Part shown: positions 8,519 to 16,915 of the stretch, piece after piece | Numbering within the stretch: position 1 is the stretch's first letter | Layout: every line of letters starts with the position of its first letter | NCBI GenBank assembly: GCA_900540275.1 | Contig: UQFO01000001.1 | Location: forward strand, 62,001-126,000 | Length of the DNA: 64,000 nt | Direction: 5' to 3' | Source of the DNA: an uncultured Oscillospiraceae bacterium | Lineage (GTDB): Bacteria; Bacillota; Clostridia; Oscillospirales; Acutalibacteraceae | Notes under the pieces: generated by a model | Told to the model about the DNA's origin: nothing | The model's input: the letters and a program-made list of their open reading frames with translations, nothing else | Databases searched by the model: none | Made by a program: the position numbers and the translations under genes

Positions 8519-8557
8519 GCGGATAAGGTCCTTTCACAAAAGATTCACTTTTTAAAA

Positions 8558-8586
8558 TTGACAACATACACTAAGAATGGTATATT
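8558..8586 (+). promoter_or_regulatory. Promoter for the asd-dapA-dapB operon
   Basis: TTGACA, 17 bases, TATATT. It is divergent from queA and gives a leader of about 170 bases ahead of asd. Confidence 0.7.
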
Positions 8587-8592
8587 AGAATG

Positions 8593-8700
8593 GTATAAAG
8601 TATGGGGTAAAAGCGCGTTTGCGCACTGCCCCGGAAGGAAGCCGCTCAGGGGCAACGGGAAGGCTCCGGCAGCGGCTGCTTCTTCTTATTATATTAAATA
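8593..8700 (+). other. GC-rich structured leader or small RNA upstream of asd
   Basis: This untranslated stretch is strikingly GC-rich between AT-rich flanks. It can form TGCCCC/GGGGCA and AGCCGCT/AGCGGCT stems, the latter followed by TTCTTCTTATTATATT, which is terminator-like. It contains CCGGAAGGAAGC, the apical core of bacterial SRP RNA, and a total length near 105 bases would suit a small SRP RNA. However, the bases flanking the core (TGC and CGC in place of the SRP AGG and AGC) do not fit. I also see no lysine-riboswitch or T-box signature. Either an attenuating leader of the lysine operon or a separate RNA gene. Confidence 0.35.
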
Positions 8701-8764
8701 ATACACCGGTTGACAACTTTTTTCAGAAGTTTTTCAATTTGCGTGGGTTCTGGGAGGATTTACG

Positions 8765-9841
8765 ATGAAGCAATACAAGGTGGGCATTATCGGCGCGACG
8801 GGCATGGTAGGGCAGCGTTTTTCCCTGCTGCTTGAAAACCATCCGTGGTTTACGGTTACGGCTCTCGCGGCAAGCGGGCGCAGTGCCGGAAAAACATACA
8901 AAGAAGCGGTAGAGGGCCGCTGGGCAATGGCGCAGCCGGTTCCTGAAAAGCTTGCGGATATGGTCATTATCGACGCGGCGGAGATAGAAAAGGTCGCTTC
9001 CCTTGTCGATTTTGTATTCTGTGCGGTCGATATGAAGAAGGATGAAATCCGCGCGCTCGAGGAGGCGTACGCAAAAGCGGAATGCCCCGTTATCTCGAAC
9101 AACAGCGCACACCGCTCTACGCCGGACGTCCCAATGATTATTCCGGAAATCAACGCGGAGCACGCGAAAATCATTCCGGCGCAGCGTAAGCGCCTTGGCA
9201 CGAAGAAGGGCTTTATCGCCGTCAAGTCCAACTGCTCTTTACAGAGCTACGTTCCGGCGGTCGCGCCGCTGATGGATTTGGGCGTCAGCAAGGTGCTTGC
9301 ATGCACCTACCAGGCGATTTCCGGCGCGGGCAAGACGTTTGAGCGCTGGCCCGAGATGGTAGACAATATCATCCCATATATCGGCGGCGAGGAAGAGAAG
9401 TCCGAGCAGGAGCCGATGAAAATCTGGGGCCGCGTCGAGGGCGATAAAATTGTAAACGCGCAGAGCCCGCTCATTACTTCACAGTGCATCCGCGTGCCGG
9501 TCAGCGACGGGCATACGGCGGCTGTTTTTGTGGAGCTGGATAAAAAGGCTTCAATGGAAGAAATTATTAAAAAGTGGGAAAGCTACAGGGGAAGGGCGCA
9601 GGAGCTGGACCTTCCGAGCGCGCCGAAGCAGTTCCTCCATTATTTCAGGGAGAACGACAGGCCGCAGATTAAATCGGAGCGCAACCTTGAAAACGGTATG
9701 GCTGTTTCCGTCGGGCGTTTGCGCGAGGATACGCAGTATACGATAAAATTCGTCTGCATGTCCCACAACACGCTGCGCGGCGCGGCAGGCGGCGCGGTAT
9801 TGATGGCGGAGCTCCTCTGCGCGGAAGGCTATTTGGACTGA
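8765..9841 (+). CDS. asd: Aspartate-semialdehyde dehydrogenase (archaeal/yeast-type)
   Basis: 358 residues. It reduces aspartyl phosphate to aspartate semialdehyde with NADPH, the branch point to lysine/diaminopimelate, threonine and methionine. The N-terminal Rossmann motif is GIIGATGMVGQRFSLLLENH. The catalytic Cys sits in VKSNCSLQSYVP (residue 157), and VPVSDGHTAAVFVEL carries the conserved His/Asp-Gly region. The length and the opening sequence place it in the TIGR00978 group seen in archaea, yeast and some Clostridia, rather than the E. coli type. RBS GGGAGG. First gene of the operon; dapA follows after 50 bases. Confidence 0.93.
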   Translation: MKQYKVGIIGATGMVGQRFSLLLENHPWFTVTALAASGRSAGKTYKEAVEGRWAMAQPVPEKLADMVIIDAAEIEKVASLVDFVFCAVDMKKDEIRALEEAYAKAECPVISNNSAHRSTPDVPMIIPEINAEHAKIIPAQRKRLGTKKGFIAVKSNCSLQSYVPAVAPLMDLGVSKVLACTYQAISGAGKTFERWPEMVDNIIPYIGGEEEKSEQEPMKIWGRVEGDKIVNAQSPLITSQCIRVPVSDGHTAAVFVELDKKASMEEIIKKWESYRGRAQELDLPSAPKQFLHYFRENDRPQIKSERNLENGMAVSVGRLREDTQYTIKFVCMSHNTLRGAAGGAVLMAELLCAEGYLD

Positions 9842-9891
9842 TAAATTAATCCATAACATAATTTCATACAAAGCAATTGGGGGTTGCAGAA

Positions 9892-10779
9892 ATGAAACAT
9901 CCTGTTTTTACAGGCTCGGGCGTTGCGATTGTAACGCCGATGAAGGCCGACGGCTCGATTAACTTCGACGAGCTGGGAAGGCTGATTGACTTTCAGATTG
10001 AAAACGGCACGGATTCCATTATCTCCTGCGGGACGACGGGCGAATCGGCAGTTTTAAGCGACAAGGAGCACTGCGACGTCATTTCCTATACGGTTGAGCG
10101 CGTAAACAAGCGTGTCCCGGTTGTCGCGGGAACCGGCAGCAACGATACGAGATACGCAATCGAGCTTTCCAAAGAGGCGCAGCGCCTTGGCGCGGACGCT
10201 ATTTTATCGGTTACGCCTTACTATAATAAAACCTCCCAGCAGGGGCTTGTACGCCACTTCAATATGATTGCGGACAGCGTAAATATCCCAATCATCCTTT
10301 ATAATGTGCCGGGCAGGACGGGCTGCTGTATCAAGCCTGAAACGTATGTACCGCTCTCCAGGCATGAAAACATTGTGGCGACCAAGGAGGCGAGCGAAAA
10401 CATATCCTCCATTGCGAAAATTTTTGCGTTGTGCGGAGATGATTTCGGCGTTTATTCCGGCGCGGACGACCAGACGGTTCCGGTCATGTCCTTAGGCGGT
10501 ATCGGCGTTATTTCGGTTTTTGCAAACCTTATGCCAAAGGAAATGCACACCATCACAAAGCTCATGCTTGACGGCAAGTGCAGGGAAGCGGCAAAGCTGC
10601 ACATTAAATATCTGGAGCTGATGAACGTCATGTTCTGCGACGTCAACCCAATCCCAATCAAGGCTGCAATGAACCTGATTGGCTTCGACTGCGGCGAATG
10701 CAGGATGCCGCTCGTTGAAATGAACGACGCAAACTTTGAGAAGCTCAAAACCTGCATGGAGAAATACGGGCTGATTTAA
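9892..10779 (+). CDS. dapA: 4-hydroxy-tetrahydrodipicolinate synthase
   Basis: 295 residues from the ATG at 9892, chosen for its GGGGG ribosome site. A TTG five codons upstream is in frame but lies inside that site. It condenses pyruvate with aspartate semialdehyde, the first committed step to diaminopimelate and lysine. The TIM-barrel signature is complete: GTTGESAVL (pyruvate-binding Thr pair), ILYNVPGRTG with the catalytic Tyr (residue 137), and VATKEAS with the Schiff-base Lys (residue 165). It lies 24 bases upstream of dapB. Confidence 0.95.
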   Translation: MKHPVFTGSGVAIVTPMKADGSINFDELGRLIDFQIENGTDSIISCGTTGESAVLSDKEHCDVISYTVERVNKRVPVVAGTGSNDTRYAIELSKEAQRLGADAILSVTPYYNKTSQQGLVRHFNMIADSVNIPIILYNVPGRTGCCIKPETYVPLSRHENIVATKEASENISSIAKIFALCGDDFGVYSGADDQTVPVMSLGGIGVISVFANLMPKEMHTITKLMLDGKCREAAKLHIKYLELMNVMFCDVNPIPIKAAMNLIGFDCGECRMPLVEMNDANFEKLKTCMEKYGLI

Positions 10780-10803
10780 AGCGCGGTTTCGGAGGAATGT
10801 GAA

Positions 10804-11562
10804 ATGACAAGGATTATTTTAAGCGGCTGCAACGGCAAAATGGGGCAGGCGATTGTCAAGGCGGTGGCCGACAGGGAAGACGCGGTCATCAGTGCAGGCG
10901 TGGATATTTTTACGGACTGCGGGTATGACTTCCCGGTCTTTAACGATTTTAAAAAAATCGACACGGAAGCGGACGTCATTATAGACTTTTCCAACCCCGT
11001 CGTACTAGACGGGCTGCTCTCCCACGCGCGTGGGAAAAAGCTTCCGGCCGTCATCTGTACAACCGGCTATTCTACCGCGCAGGTACAGCAGATTAAGGAG
11101 GCGGCAAAGGAGATTGCCGTGTTCCATTCCGGCAATATGTCGCTCGGCATTAACTTGATTATCGAGCTTTCCAAAAAAGCGGCGTCCGTTTTCGGCAGCG
11201 CGTTCGATATTGAGATTGTGGAAAAGCACCACAACCAGAAAATCGACGCGCCAAGCGGCACGGCGCTGATGATTGCCGACGGTATTTCAGAGGTTATGGA
11301 TAAAGAGCCGCAGTACGTTTACGACAGGCATGCCTACCGCAAAAAACGCGAGAAAAACGAAATCGGCATTCATTCCGTGCGCGGCGGCACAATCGTCGGC
11401 GAGCACGAGGTTATTTTTGCCGGCCACGACGAGGTGCTTTCCATCAAGCACGAAGCGCATTCCAAAGAGGTATTCGCCGTCGGCTCCATCAACGCGGCGG
11501 TGTTCCTGAACGGAAAGGAAGCAGGGCTTTACAATATGTCCGACCTGCTCGCATCAAAATAA
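10804..11562 (+). CDS. dapB: 4-hydroxy-tetrahydrodipicolinate reductase
   Basis: 252 residues. It reduces the DapA product with NAD(P)H. The glycine-rich nucleotide site is at the start (ILSGCNGKMGQAI). The catalytic signature EKHHNQKIDAPSGTAL (His 142/143, Lys 146) and the substrate-binding run RGGTIVGEHEVIFAG are intact. RBS GGAGGAA. Part of the asd-dapA-dapB-ACT operon. The product feeds both cell-wall diaminopimelate and lysine. Confidence 0.95.
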   Translation: MTRIILSGCNGKMGQAIVKAVADREDAVISAGVDIFTDCGYDFPVFNDFKKIDTEADVIIDFSNPVVLDGLLSHARGKKLPAVICTTGYSTAQVQQIKEAAKEIAVFHSGNMSLGINLIIELSKKAASVFGSAFDIEIVEKHHNQKIDAPSGTALMIADGISEVMDKEPQYVYDRHAYRKKREKNEIGIHSVRGGTIVGEHEVIFAGHDEVLSIKHEAHSKEVFAVGSINAAVFLNGKEAGLYNMSDLLASK

Positions 11563-11583
11563 ATTCGGAAAGGGATGACCTTT

Positions 11584-12039
11584 ATGAACCCGCAGATTAC
11601 AGTGGAAGAAGAAATCACGCTGGTTTCCCTGCACAATATCCCGGCGGAAATGGCTGTCATTGCTGAGATTTTTGAAAAAATTGCCTTAATGGACATCGAC
11701 GTGGACATTATTTCGCTGTCGCCTGTCCAGGGTGCGCAGACGAGCCTTTCCTTTACCATCCGGGACGAATCGCTCATCAGGCTGCTCGAATATACCAAGA
11801 GCCTGGAGGGCGGTAAAGCCAAGGCGATTGTAAGCGGCGGCAACTACATCATATCCGTGCTCGACGAGGGCATGGCGCAGAAGCCGGGTGTTGCGGCAAA
11901 GCTGTTCCGGGCGGTTTCTGCGGTAAACCCGGATATCCGGATTATATCGACATCCGAGGTGCAGATTTCACTGCTCGTAACGAACGCGGATTTTGAGAAA
12001 ACGCTGGACGCGGTCGAGCGGTGCGTAAAGGCATTATAA
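11584..12039 (+). CDS. Stand-alone ACT-domain protein, aspartokinase-regulatory-like
   Basis: 151 residues from the ATG at 11584. The ATG at 11575 overlaps the ribosome site AAGGG and is unlikely. Two ACT modules can be seen: about 7-75 (EEITLVSLHNIPAEMAVIAE ... PVQGAQTSLSFTI) and about 85-150 (AIVSGGNYIISVLDEGMAQKP ... IISTSEVQISLLV). This is the paired ACT arrangement of the C-terminal half of aspartokinase (LysC), but there is no kinase domain. Its place directly behind dapB suggests it senses lysine or another aspartate-family amino acid and acts on a partner enzyme, perhaps an aspartokinase encoded elsewhere. That role is inference. Confidence 0.75.
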   Translation: MNPQITVEEEITLVSLHNIPAEMAVIAEIFEKIALMDIDVDIISLSPVQGAQTSLSFTIRDESLIRLLEYTKSLEGGKAKAIVSGGNYIISVLDEGMAQKPGVAAKLFRAVSAVNPDIRIISTSEVQISLLVTNADFEKTLDAVERCVKAL

Positions 12040-12057
12040 ACGCAATAGGAATGTTGG

Positions 12058-12117
12058 GGCGGGAGTCTGCTCCGGCCCGCGCATTTACTTGTGCCGGCCG
12101 GCAGGGCCCGCCTTTTT
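12058..12117 (+). terminator. Probable terminator after the lysine operon
   Basis: GGCGGG (12058-12063) can pair with CCCGCC (12107-12112), followed directly by TTTTT. A smaller self-complementary GCCGGCCGGC lies inside. The stem is long and branched, so confidence is moderate. Confidence 0.45.
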
Positions 12118-12149
12118 AAGTTATAAACAAAGGAAGGAAAGAAGAAACT

Positions 12150-14315
12150 GTGGCAAAAAAGGAAAAAGAACAGCAAAAACCGGCGCCTGAGAAAGAAAGG
12201 TATGCCATGCCGTACAACAACCGGGAATTAAGCTGGATGGATTTTAACATCCGCGTGCTGGAGGAAGCGACGGAAAAGGAAAATCCCGTGATGGAGCGCT
12301 TAAAGTTTTTGTCTATCACCGCTTCAAACCTTGATGAGTTTTTTATGGTGCGCGTCGCGGGCATTATGGAGCAAATCCACCAGGGGTACACATACCCCGA
12401 CCCGGCGGGGCTTACGCCCTTAGAGCAGATGGACAGGCTTTCCGCTAAAATACATGACTTTTCAAAAAAGCAGTATAACTGCCTCAACCGCTCCATCCTG
12501 CCGGCACTCAAAAAGCACGGCCTTCAAATCCTGACGGTAAGCGCTTTGAGCGACAAGCAGAAGAAATTTATCGGCGACTACTTTGAGCGGCTCGTTTTCC
12601 CGGTGCTGACGCCAATGGCGGTAGATACGAGCAGGCCGTTCCCGCTGCTTGCAAACCGCAGCCTCAATATAGCTGTGCGCCTGACCGACGAGGAAGGGGA
12701 GTCCGTGTTCGCGGTGCTTCAGGTGCCGTCTATCCTGCCGCGCTTCCTGGAGCTTCCCGCAAATGATGGCAGGGCGTTTATCCTGCTTGAAAGTATTATC
12801 ATGGATAAGCTGCCGGAGCTGTTTGAGCTTTATAATATCGAGGCGTTCTGTACGTTCCGCATTACCAGGGACTCCGACCTCGACATCGACGAGGAAACGG
12901 ACGACCTGATGGAGGAAATACAAAAATCTATTAAAAAGCGCAAGCGCGGCAAGCCTGTACGCCTCGAGCTTTATAAAAAGTGCGACGAGGAGCTGAAATG
13001 CTTCCTGATTGATATGCTGGATGTAGGCGAGCAGGAGATTTACGAGCAGTCAGGGCCGCTTGATTTGACGTTCCTTTCCAAATTTGCGTCGGCCTGCGGC
13101 ACGCCGGAGCTGTTCTTTGAACCGATTGTGCCGGTAAGCCCGCCCGCGGACTTCTACGGCTACGACAATATATTCGACGCTATCCGGGAAAAGGACAGGC
13201 TGGTACACCACCCGTATGAAAGCTTCGACGCAGTGCTGCGCTTTGTCAAAACAGCGGCTGAGGACGAAAACGTGCTTGCCATCAAGCAGACTTTATACCG
13301 CGTCAGCGGCAATTCGCCGATTATCGCGGCGCTCATCCGGGCGGCTGAGAACGGCAAGCAGGTAACGGTGCTCGTGGAGCTTAAGGCGCGCTTTGACGAG
13401 GAAAACAACATCCACTGGGCAAAAAAGCTGGAAAAGGCCGGATGCCACGTCATCTACGGCCTGACAGGGCTTAAAACGCATTGTAAAATCTGCCTGGTCG
13501 TACGCCGCGAGCAAGACGCTATCCGCCGGTACCTGCATATGGGCACAGGCAACTACAACGACATCACGGCGAAATTTTATACGGATATCGGCATGTTTAC
13601 CTGCAAGGAGGAATACGGTACGGACGCTTCTTCTTTGTTCAATGTTTTGACAGGATATTCCATCCCGCCGGAGTATAATAAATTTATCGTCGCGCCCACA
13701 GGTATGCGCAAATTCTTTGAAGATATGATTAAAAAAGAGACGGAAAACGCAAAGCAGGGGCTTCCTTCCGGCATTACGGTCAAGGTCAATTCCCTTGTGG
13801 ACCCGTCTATCATAGAATTGCTGTATAAAGCGTCGCAGGCAGGCGTTAAAGTAAAGCTTATCGTGCGCGGTATCTGCTGCCTGATTCCGGGGCTCAAGGG
13901 AATCAGCGAAAACATTACGGTGCGCAGTATCGTCGGGCAGCTTTTGGAGCACAGCCGTATCTTTAAATTTGAGAACGCTGGCGACCCGGTCGTTTATATG
14001 GGCAGCGCCGACTGGATGCAGCGCAACCTCGACAAGCGTGTTGAGCTTGTATTCCCGGTGGAGGACGAGGCGCTGAAGAAACGCAGCCTCGCAATACTTG
14101 ATTTGCACCTGTCAGACACGGTAAACGCGCGTATCCAGCTGCCAGATACAACATATCTGAATATAGATAAACGCGGCAAGCGCGTGGTAAATTCCCAGAC
14201 GGAATTTTCAGAGCTTGCGAAGAAAGAGCTGAGAAAGAATAAGAAGATAAAAGAGAGCAAAACGGTCGGCACGCCGATTCTGCCGACTCACATCCATACA
14301 GGGGATAAAAAATAA
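12150..14315 (+). CDS. ppk1: Polyphosphate kinase 1
   Basis: 721 residues from a GTG preceded by GGAAGGAAAG; an ATG 20 codons in would remove the usual N-terminal lead. PPK1 reversibly polymerises the terminal phosphate of ATP into polyphosphate. The N domain opens with NRELSWMDFNIRVLEEA. The PLD-like catalytic domains follow, with the phospho-accepting His in GLKTHCKICLV (residue 444), then HMGTGNYNDITAKFY. The second PLD half has MGSADWMQRNLDKRVELVFP. Length and domain order match the family. It starts a new unit after the lysine operon terminator and is followed by a phosphofructokinase gene after 21 bases. Confidence 0.95.
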   Translation: MAKKEKEQQKPAPEKERYAMPYNNRELSWMDFNIRVLEEATEKENPVMERLKFLSITASNLDEFFMVRVAGIMEQIHQGYTYPDPAGLTPLEQMDRLSAKIHDFSKKQYNCLNRSILPALKKHGLQILTVSALSDKQKKFIGDYFERLVFPVLTPMAVDTSRPFPLLANRSLNIAVRLTDEEGESVFAVLQVPSILPRFLELPANDGRAFILLESIIMDKLPELFELYNIEAFCTFRITRDSDLDIDEETDDLMEEIQKSIKKRKRGKPVRLELYKKCDEELKCFLIDMLDVGEQEIYEQSGPLDLTFLSKFASACGTPELFFEPIVPVSPPADFYGYDNIFDAIREKDRLVHHPYESFDAVLRFVKTAAEDENVLAIKQTLYRVSGNSPIIAALIRAAENGKQVTVLVELKARFDEENNIHWAKKLEKAGCHVIYGLTGLKTHCKICLVVRREQDAIRRYLHMGTGNYNDITAKFYTDIGMFTCKEEYGTDASSLFNVLTGYSIPPEYNKFIVAPTGMRKFFEDMIKKETENAKQGLPSGITVKVNSLVDPSIIELLYKASQAGVKVKLIVRGICCLIPGLKGISENITVRSIVGQLLEHSRIFKFENAGDPVVYMGSADWMQRNLDKRVELVFPVEDEALKKRSLAILDLHLSDTVNARIQLPDTTYLNIDKRGKRVVNSQTEFSELAKKELRKNKKIKESKTVGTPILPTHIHTGDKK

Positions 14316-14336
14316 ATGGACAGGGAAGTGTGACAC

Positions 14337-15416
14337 ATGTACAGGGTAGGAATTTTGACGAGCGGCGGCGACTGCCAGGGCCTGAACGCCTCCATCCGCG
14401 GCGTTGCAAAGGCGCTCTACGGCCATTTCGGGAACGACGGGCTGGAAATTTACGGAATCATCGACGGTTACCGCGGCCTGATTTACGGCGAATACCGCCT
14501 GATGAAGCAGGAGGATTTCTCCGGTATCCTCACACGCGGCGGCACCATCCTCGGCACCTCCAGGCAGCCGTTCAAGCTTATGCGCGTGGTGGATGAAAAC
14601 AGCGTGGACAAGGTTAAGGCGATGAAGGAGCATTACAATGAATTGAAGCTCGACTGCCTCGTCATCCTCGGCGGCAACGGCACTCAGAAAACGGCGAACC
14701 TCCTCTGTGAGGAAGGGCTCAACGTCGTTTCCCTGCCGAAAACCATCGATAACGACCTGTGGGGGAGCGATATGACGTTCGGCTTCCAGAGCGCTGTGGA
14801 CATCGCGACAAACGTGATTGACTGCATCCATACGACCGCCACCTCCCACGGAAGGGTGTTCATCGTCGAGGTTATGGGACATAAGGTCGGGTGGCTGACG
14901 CTTTACGCGGGTATCGCGGGCGGCGCCGACATCATCCTGATTCCGGAAATTCCATACGATATCAATTCCGTAATCGAAACAGTCAAAACGCGCACGAAAA
15001 ACGGTAAAAACTTTTCTATTTTGGCGGTCGCGGAGGGCGCCGTATCCAAGGAGCTTGCCGCCATGCCGAAAAAGAAAATGAAGGCGGCGCTTTCCGCGCT
15101 GAAATACCCGTCTATCTCCTACCAGATTGCGCAGGAAATCGAGCAGGCGACAGGGCAGGAGACGCGCGTCACCGTCCCAGGCCATTTCCAGCGCGGCGGC
15201 AGCCCGTGCCCGTACGACAGGGTGCTGTCCACGCGCTTCGGCGCGGCGGCGGCGCAGCTGATTATTAAAAAGCAGTACGGCTGCATGGTCGCCCTTGTAA
15301 ACAACCAGGTTGTGCCCGTGCCGCTGTCTGAGGTCGCGGGAAAGCTCAAGAGCGTGCCGGTTGACTGCGAGGTTGTAAAAACCGCTAAGCAGATTGGCAT
15401 TTCGTTTGGAGAATAG
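14337..15416 (+). CDS. pfkA: 6-phosphofructokinase (group III-type)
   Basis: 359 residues, longer than the about 320 of E. coli PfkA. It phosphorylates fructose 6-phosphate in glycolysis. Motifs: GILTSGGDCQGLNASIRG, GGTILGTSRQPF, the phosphoryl-donor site ILGGNGTQKTA, PKTIDNDLWGSD with the catalytic Asp, and VEVMGHKVGWLTLY. The Gly at 115 (second Gly of GGNGT) is the residue typical of ATP users, while the Lys at 135 (PKTIDND) is the residue typical of pyrophosphate users. This mixed pair is known from the group III 'intermediate' enzymes, so donor use is not certain. It may form a transcript with ppk1, which would put polyphosphate and glycolytic phosphate handling together. Confidence 0.88.
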   Translation: MYRVGILTSGGDCQGLNASIRGVAKALYGHFGNDGLEIYGIIDGYRGLIYGEYRLMKQEDFSGILTRGGTILGTSRQPFKLMRVVDENSVDKVKAMKEHYNELKLDCLVILGGNGTQKTANLLCEEGLNVVSLPKTIDNDLWGSDMTFGFQSAVDIATNVIDCIHTTATSHGRVFIVEVMGHKVGWLTLYAGIAGGADIILIPEIPYDINSVIETVKTRTKNGKNFSILAVAEGAVSKELAAMPKKKMKAALSALKYPSISYQIAQEIEQATGQETRVTVPGHFQRGGSPCPYDRVLSTRFGAAAAQLIIKKQYGCMVALVNNQVVPVPLSEVAGKLKSVPVDCEVVKTAKQIGISFGE

Positions 15417-15472
15417 ATTTTCGGAATGCTTCATACTGAGAAAACGCTTGCAAAAGGAACGGGTGAAAGGCA

Positions 15473-16024
15473 ATGATTATTTTAATCGGGGGAGAAACCC
15501 ACACGGGCAAAACGCTGCTGGCACAGAAGCTGCTGGAGCAATACCATTTTCCGTATACTAGCCTCGACCACATCAAAATGGGGCTTATCCATGGGTATCA
15601 GGACTGCGGGTTCACGGTTTACGACGGCAGCGACGCAATTTCAGAAAAACTTTGGGGCGTTGTCAGTGGGATAATAAACACCTGCATTGAAAATAAGCAG
15701 GACATTATCCTTGAGGGCTGCTATCTTCCGCCCGAGAAAGTAAAAAAGCTGCTTAGTAAGGAGGTCGCCTGTATATATCTTGTCTTTTCGCAGGAATATA
15801 TCGACAGGCATTTTGATAAAATCATTGCGCACGAAAACATAATGGAAAAGCGGCTCGTAACGGCTGATATCGATAAGCAGGCCCTTCTTTTTGCAAACAG
15901 CAGGCTCAAAGAAAGATGCGAAGGCTTAGGGCTTCCCTGTGTGGAAATCAAGTCGGATTATGAGAAGGATATACGCGCCGCGTATGAAATGATTCAACTA
16001 AGCGTTCAGAAAGCCCGTAAATAA
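15473..16024 (+). CDS. P-loop nucleotide kinase-like protein
   Basis: 183 residues. It starts with a Walker A loop, LIGGETHTGKTLLAQKLL, in the place expected for adenylate-kinase/zeta-toxin-like P-loop kinases. TSLDHIKMGL supplies an acidic residue after strand 2, DIILEGCYLPPEKV is a Walker B-like strand, and HENIMEKRL looks like the lid region. The substrate cannot be told; small-metabolite kinases of this fold are common in Clostridia. RBS AAAGG six bases before the ATG. It follows pfkA by 56 bases and may share its transcript. Confidence 0.65.
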   Translation: MIILIGGETHTGKTLLAQKLLEQYHFPYTSLDHIKMGLIHGYQDCGFTVYDGSDAISEKLWGVVSGIINTCIENKQDIILEGCYLPPEKVKKLLSKEVACIYLVFSQEYIDRHFDKIIAHENIMEKRLVTADIDKQALLFANSRLKERCEGLGLPCVEIKSDYEKDIRAAYEMIQLSVQKARK

Positions 16025-16081
16025 GCGGATTTTGCTGATGGGCAAACATAAAACCACTGAAACGAGAAAGGGGAATTTTAA

Positions 16082-16570
16082 ATGGAAGAATACGCGCCGA
16101 ATGCCCCGAACGTGGGCGCAATGAACAAACCGGCCGATGTGGAGGTGGTGCAGCAGGAAAGAAAACGCTGGCTTCTTTTCGGGCTGCCGTTTACCTTTAC
16201 AAAGTACACGCTCACCAACCGCAAAATATTGATTAATTCCGGCTTTTTCACGAGCCGGGAAGACGAAATCCTGCTGTACCGCGTGCTCGATATGACCCTT
16301 TCGCGTACTCTCATACAAAAGCTGTTCGGGCTTGGCACAGTCGTTGTAGAGGCGCAGGACAAGTTCCAGCCCACGCTCGTTGTGAAAAACATCCGCAACT
16401 CCCAGCAATTCAAGGACAACCTTTCCTATCTTGTGGAGGAGGAAAAGCTGCGCCTGCGTATGCGCAGGGGCGAAATCATAAACGACGGCTTCGGCCACGA
16501 AGACGGCGAGACGATTGAAAGCACCGGCGACGACAATTTCGGCGACGGTTTCGGCGGGCGGTTCTCATAA
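16082..16570 (+). CDS. Bacterial PH-domain protein
   Basis: 162 residues. About 20-115 form one bacterial pleckstrin-homology-like (bPH2) domain: KRWLLFGLPFTFTKYTLTNR, then KILINSGFFTSREDEILLYRV and LDMTLSRTLIQKLFGLG, which give the typical strand pattern. The C-terminus is charged (EEEKLRLRMRRGE) and ends in an acidic, Gly-rich tail (DDNFGDGFGGRFS). No membrane helix is present, unlike many YdbS/YdbT-type relatives. RBS GAAAGGGG. Function unknown; membrane-linked or protein-binding roles are typical of the domain. Confidence 0.7.
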   Translation: MEEYAPNAPNVGAMNKPADVEVVQQERKRWLLFGLPFTFTKYTLTNRKILINSGFFTSREDEILLYRVLDMTLSRTLIQKLFGLGTVVVEAQDKFQPTLVVKNIRNSQQFKDNLSYLVEEEKLRLRMRRGEIINDGFGHEDGETIESTGDDNFGDGFGGRFS

Positions 16571-16684
16571 TAATTCAACCACAGAATGCCTGCTTTTCAT
16601 GGATGTACAGGGTGCGCGCAAGCCTGTACACATAACCCCTCGTATCTGCATATCATGGTAGTAAAAAGAAACGAGGTGATATAT

Positions 16685-16915
16685 GTGGGCAAGCAGTTAA
16701 TTATGCTGACTTCCATCACATATGCAATGAAAGGCAGGGCAATCCTTTTAAATGAGGGGATTTCTGCCGATATAGAACGGACCCCGAAACGCAGCGGGGA
16801 ATACAGCTGCGGCTACAGCCTTTATGTTCCGCGCAGGACAGACGAAGCGGAACAGATTTTAAAGGACAACGGTATTATGGTCCTTGGCCGTACGGACAGG
16901 GAGGCCATGCCGTGA
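16685..16915 (+). CDS. DUF3343 small protein (putative sulfur/selenium carrier)
   Basis: 76 residues. I use the GTG at 16685 because GAGGTG lies eight bases upstream. The body MLTSITYAMKGRAILLNEGI, then ERTPKRSGEYSCGYSLYVP, is the DUF3343 pattern with its conserved Cys (residue 42). Members are found beside cysteine desulfurases and selenium-metabolism genes and are thought to act as sulfur or selenium carriers. Here the stop TGA overlaps the GTG start of the cysteine desulfurase-like gene by four bases, which supports joint work. The 114 bases upstream of the start hold nothing I recognise. Confidence 0.75.
   Translation: MGKQLIMLTSITYAMKGRAILLNEGISADIERTPKRSGEYSCGYSLYVPRRTDEAEQILKDNGIMVLGRTDREAMP

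Noticed and set aside
8610..8690. Small SRP RNA (4.5S-type) upstream of asd
   Set aside because: The 12-base tip sequence matches, but the flanking loop bases and the outer helix pairing do not; kept only as an unexplained leader.
13293..14108. Long leftward open frame inside ppk1
   Set aside because: Shadow of the highly coding-biased ppk1 frame; the sense protein is fully recognisable.
14208..15473. 421-codon leftward open frame across pfkA
   Set aside because: It is antisense to a complete phosphofructokinase, has low-complexity composition and no ribosome site.
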